Source of the DNA: Bradyrhizobium murdochi
GTDB taxonomy: Bacteria > Pseudomonadota > Alphaproteobacteria > Rhizobiales > Xanthobacteraceae
Assembly (NCBI RefSeq): GCF_000472965.1
Contig: NZ_AXAU01000003.1
Location: 248,269 to 312,268 of the forward strand
Length of the DNA stretch: 64,000 nucleotides
Direction of reading: 5' to 3'
Below, one piece after another: positions 61,926 through 64,000 of the stretch. The notes beneath the pieces were generated by a model. The model was not told the DNA's origin, did not search any database, and saw only the letters and a list, made by a program, of their open reading frames with translations. The translations under genes and the position numbers were made by a program. How positions within the stretch are numbered: position 1 is the stretch's first letter; every line of letters starts with the position of its first letter.

Positions 61926-62915
61926 TCAGACTCCACCCGGCAGTGGTGCGGACGCATCGACCAATTTGCGCTCGCGCAGCTCCTGCCAGAAGGAGGACGG
62001 CACCAACCGCTCGGCCATCGCGATGTTATTCGAAACCTCCGCAGCGCTGCGCGCGCCCAGCAGCGCGACCGTTACCGCCGGATGGGCCATACAGAACTGG
62101 ACTGCGGCGGCCTTGAGCTCCGTGCCATGCTTGCGGCACAGCGCCTCCAGCGCCAGCGCGCGGGCGACGAGCGCCGCGTCGGCGTCTTCGTAATTGAACT
62201 TCGCGCCGTCGCGCGGGTTCGCTAGGATACCGCTGTTGTAGATGCCGCCGAGAATGATGCCGATGCTCTTCGCACGGCAGATCGGAAACAACGTCGTCAG
62301 CGCGCCTTGGTCGAGCAGCGTGTAGCGGCCCGCCAGCAGGAAGCAATCGACCGGCGCCCTTTCGGCGAAGCGGACGAGCATCTCGGATTGATTCATACCG
62401 GCGCCGATCGCCTTGACCGTGCCATCGTCGCGCAAGCGCCGGAGCGCGCGGAAGGCACCGGCGACTGCATCCTCATAGTGGTCATCCGGATCATGGACGA
62501 GCAGTACATCGACGCGGTCAAGCCCGAGGCGGGCGAGGCTGTGCTCCACTGAACGCATCACGCCGTCGTAGCTGAAATCGAATTCTGGCCGCTCGGCCGG
62601 CGTGCCCTTGTAGTGATCGTCTTCGGCAGCCGCACTGGCCGGGCGCAGCAAACGGCCGACCTTGGTGGAGATCGCAAAGGATTCCCGATGCTGCCGGCGC
62701 AGAAAACTGCCCAGGCGACGTTCGGCCAATCCAAAGCCGTAGAGCGGCGCGGTATCGAAGAAGCGGACGCCGAGCGACCAGGCGCGTTCGATCGTGGCTT
62801 CCGCGTCCGCGTCGCTGACCGGCGCAAACAGTCCGCCGAGAGGAGCGGTTCCGAGACCAATCGCTGTGACGTCGAGTCCATCCGCAAGCCGCGTACGCTT
62901 CATTCCAGGATCCAT
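61926..62915 (-). CDS. Aldo/keto reductase (L-fucose / D-threo-aldose dehydrogenase-like)
   Basis: The 329-aa NAD(P)-dependent enzyme contains IGLGTAPLGGLFAPVSDADAEATI, the active-site segment FFDTAPLYGFGLAERRLGSFLR with catalytic Tyr, STKVGRLLRP, and LVHDPDD. This set recalls D-threo-aldose 1-dehydrogenases and pyridoxal 4-dehydrogenase. With the neighbouring lactonase-like gene it would oxidise a sugar such as L-fucose to its lactone. The start is uncertain: ATG 62915 is given; ATG 62903 and GTG 62930 are alternatives. It ends four bases before the amidohydrolase start. Confidence 0.88.
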   Translation of the reverse strand: MDPGMKRTRLADGLDVTAIGLGTAPLGGLFAPVSDADAEATIERAWSLGVRFFDTAPLYGFGLAERRLGSFLRRQHRESFAISTKVGRLLRPASAAAEDDHYKGTPAERPEFDFSYDGVMRSVEHSLARLGLDRVDVLLVHDPDDHYEDAVAGAFRALRRLRDDGTVKAIGAGMNQSEMLVRFAERAPVDCFLLAGRYTLLDQGALTTLFPICRAKSIGIILGGIYNSGILANPRDGAKFNYEDADAALVARALALEALCRKHGTELKAAAVQFCMAHPAVTVALLGARSAAEVSNNIAMAERLVPSSFWQELRERKLVDASAPLPGGV

Positions 62916-62929
62916 GGTCGAAACATGCA

Positions 62930-62956
62930 CTCCCTCTCCCGCAACGGGAGAGGGAG
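62930..62956. repeat. Perfect 12-bp inverted repeat in the sugar operon
   Basis: CTCCCTCTCCCG and CGGGAGAGGGAG pair exactly around a CAA loop. It lies between the sugar-binding protein gene and the aldo/keto reductase gene and may lower or buffer expression of the downstream genes, as such stems do in many transport operons. Confidence 0.7.
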
Positions 62957-62988
62957 CGTAGCGCAGGAACGTCGGGCTGCGAACGTTC

Positions 62989-63921
62989 CTACTTCAAGAG
63001 TTGAGCGACGTTGTCCTTGGTCACGAGGTCAAGGCCGGTATGGATGATCTCGGGAACCTTCTGGCCCTTCTTGATCGCCAGCAGCGTATCCATTGCCTTC
63101 TCGCCCATTTCGAAGGGGCGCTGCCCGGTGAGTGCGTTGGAATAGCCGTCACGCAAGAGTTCAAGCTGCATCTTCAGCGTATCGGCGACGACGAGCGTCA
63201 GCTTGCCGGCGTCGATGTCCTTCCTGTTCTTGTTGACGAAGGCCTTGTAGCCTTCCGGCGCGAACATCGGCCAGCCACCGACCGGCACGATCGCGCCGAG
63301 ATCCGGTGTGGCGGTGCGCAGATCCGCCATCTGCTGGACCGCGAGCGCAGGATCGTCGTTGCAGAAGGTCGGCGAACCCGCGACCTCGACCCATTTCGAA
63401 CCCTTCAACGCCTCGCGTACGCCGTCGACGCGCTCCGCAAGGTTCTTGGCGCCGGGGCCGCCGGAGACGACGGCATACTTGCCGCCTTCGGGCTTGAGCT
63501 GGAGCAATTGCTTGCCAAGCGCGAGTCCAAAGTCCTTGTTGTTGGTGCCGATATAGGCGATCCGCTTCGAGCCGGGCGCATCCGCATCGAAGGTGATGAC
63601 GGGAATGCCGGCCGCGGTCGCCGCCTCGATCGATTTCGTCATCGCCGCGACGTCCGCGACCGAGATCGCAAGGCCGTCCACCTTCTGCGTGATGAAATCC
63701 TGGATGATCTGCGCCTGCGTCGCCGGCTCATGCTCGACCGGCCCCTTGTAGATGCATTGGACGTTGCCGAGCTCCTTGGCGCGCTTCAGGCAGCCGTCGC
63801 GCGCGACGTCGAAGAACGGATTGTTCATCGCCTTGGGCACGATCACGAACTTGTAGGTCTGCGCCAACGCCGGGGTGGCCATCATCGCGATGGCCATGCC
63901 GGCAAAAAGAAACTTCCTCAT
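62989..63921 (-). CDS. Sugar ABC transporter periplasmic substrate-binding protein (ribose/xylose type)
   Basis: The 310-aa protein has a signal peptide (MRKFLFAGMAIAMMATPALA) and Peripla_BP_4-type marks: TYKFVIVPKAMNNPFFDVARDGCLKRAKEL at the start and PVGGWPMFAPEGYKAFV later. GGAGGGAAGC precedes the ATG at 63921. It is first in the leftward sugar-gene run; the permease and ATPase genes are not in the window and may lie beyond the right edge. The ligand is probably the sugar oxidised by the aldo/keto reductase. Confidence 0.92.
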   Translation of the reverse strand: MRKFLFAGMAIAMMATPALAQTYKFVIVPKAMNNPFFDVARDGCLKRAKELGNVQCIYKGPVEHEPATQAQIIQDFITQKVDGLAISVADVAAMTKSIEAATAAGIPVITFDADAPGSKRIAYIGTNNKDFGLALGKQLLQLKPEGGKYAVVSGGPGAKNLAERVDGVREALKGSKWVEVAGSPTFCNDDPALAVQQMADLRTATPDLGAIVPVGGWPMFAPEGYKAFVNKNRKDIDAGKLTLVVADTLKMQLELLRDGYSNALTGQRPFEMGEKAMDTLLAIKKGQKVPEIIHTGLDLVTKDNVAQLLK

Positions 63922-64000
63922 TGCTTCCCTCCACACTTTTGTGCCTATCCATTTGAATTGATGCCCCGGAAAGTGGATAGACGATGCGTTCGTTGTCCTC

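Overview
High-GC DNA with the look of a Bradyrhizobium/Rhodopseudomonas-type alphaproteobacterium. The evidence is dense GC-rich coding, an RpoH-type sigma factor, an alphaproteobacterial SOS box (GTTC-N7-GTTC) at dinB, many CoA-dependent catabolic genes, solute-binding proteins without transporters, and gaps filled with short palindromic repeats of the kind common in that family. I see no tRNA, rRNA, CRISPR array, prophage or insertion sequence.\n\nRegion 1 (1-16.5 kb) is a tryptophan/kynurenine/anthranilate island. A kynurenine-formamidase-like hydrolase (cut by the left edge) diverges from kynU-kynA. These are followed by a 2-aminobenzoate-CoA-ligase-like enzyme with a RidA-family protein, a flavin monooxygenase with a cupin, AraC and MarR regulators, an ABC solute-binding protein with a second cupin, a PhzS-like monooxygenase, a 2-aminobenzoyl-CoA monooxygenase/reductase fusion, an enoyl-CoA hydratase and an SDR. 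Together they would take tryptophan to anthranilate, 2-aminobenzoyl-CoA and then a dearomatised, beta-oxidation-like route. A TTTTAGGCTTAAAA-like dyad sits at six promoters here, which suggests one local regulon, most simply governed by the MarR protein.\n\nRegion 2 (16.8-30.8 kb) is mixed: mazEF, a CaiB-type CoA transferase, an L-2-keto-3-deoxyarabonate-dehydratase-like protein, YihY, DUF3750, a phospholipase D-VTT fusion overlapping a nuclease/phosphatase gene, a hypothetical gene with two compensating frameshifts, a LuxR regulator with a degenerate receiver, a thiolase and an RpoH-like sigma factor. Region 3 (30.8-43.4 kb) holds a two-component system, small secreted proteins (one glycine-rich), an MdtAB-like RND efflux pair, an MHYT hybrid kinase and a class III cyclase.\n\nRegion 4 (43.6-59.3 kb) is a second CoA-based catabolic island: enoyl-CoA hydratase, nitronate-monooxygenase-like flavoprotein, thiolase, two acyl-CoA dehydrogenases, two closely similar SDRs that lack the usual catalytic Tyr, two acyl-CoA ligases, a GST, a CaiB transferase, a DsbA/2-hydroxychromene-carboxylate-isomerase-like protein, an HxlR regulator and a solute-binding protein. 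Its leftward promoters carry a GTTCT-N5-AGAAC dyad exactly inside the spacer between -35 and -10, with four copies in all. This is the most system-like unexplained feature of the window. The substrate is unknown.\n\nRegion 5 (59.6-64 kb) holds dinB with its SOS box and a sugar locus (sugar-binding protein, aldo/keto reductase, lactonase-like amidohydrolase) that probably continues past the right edge.
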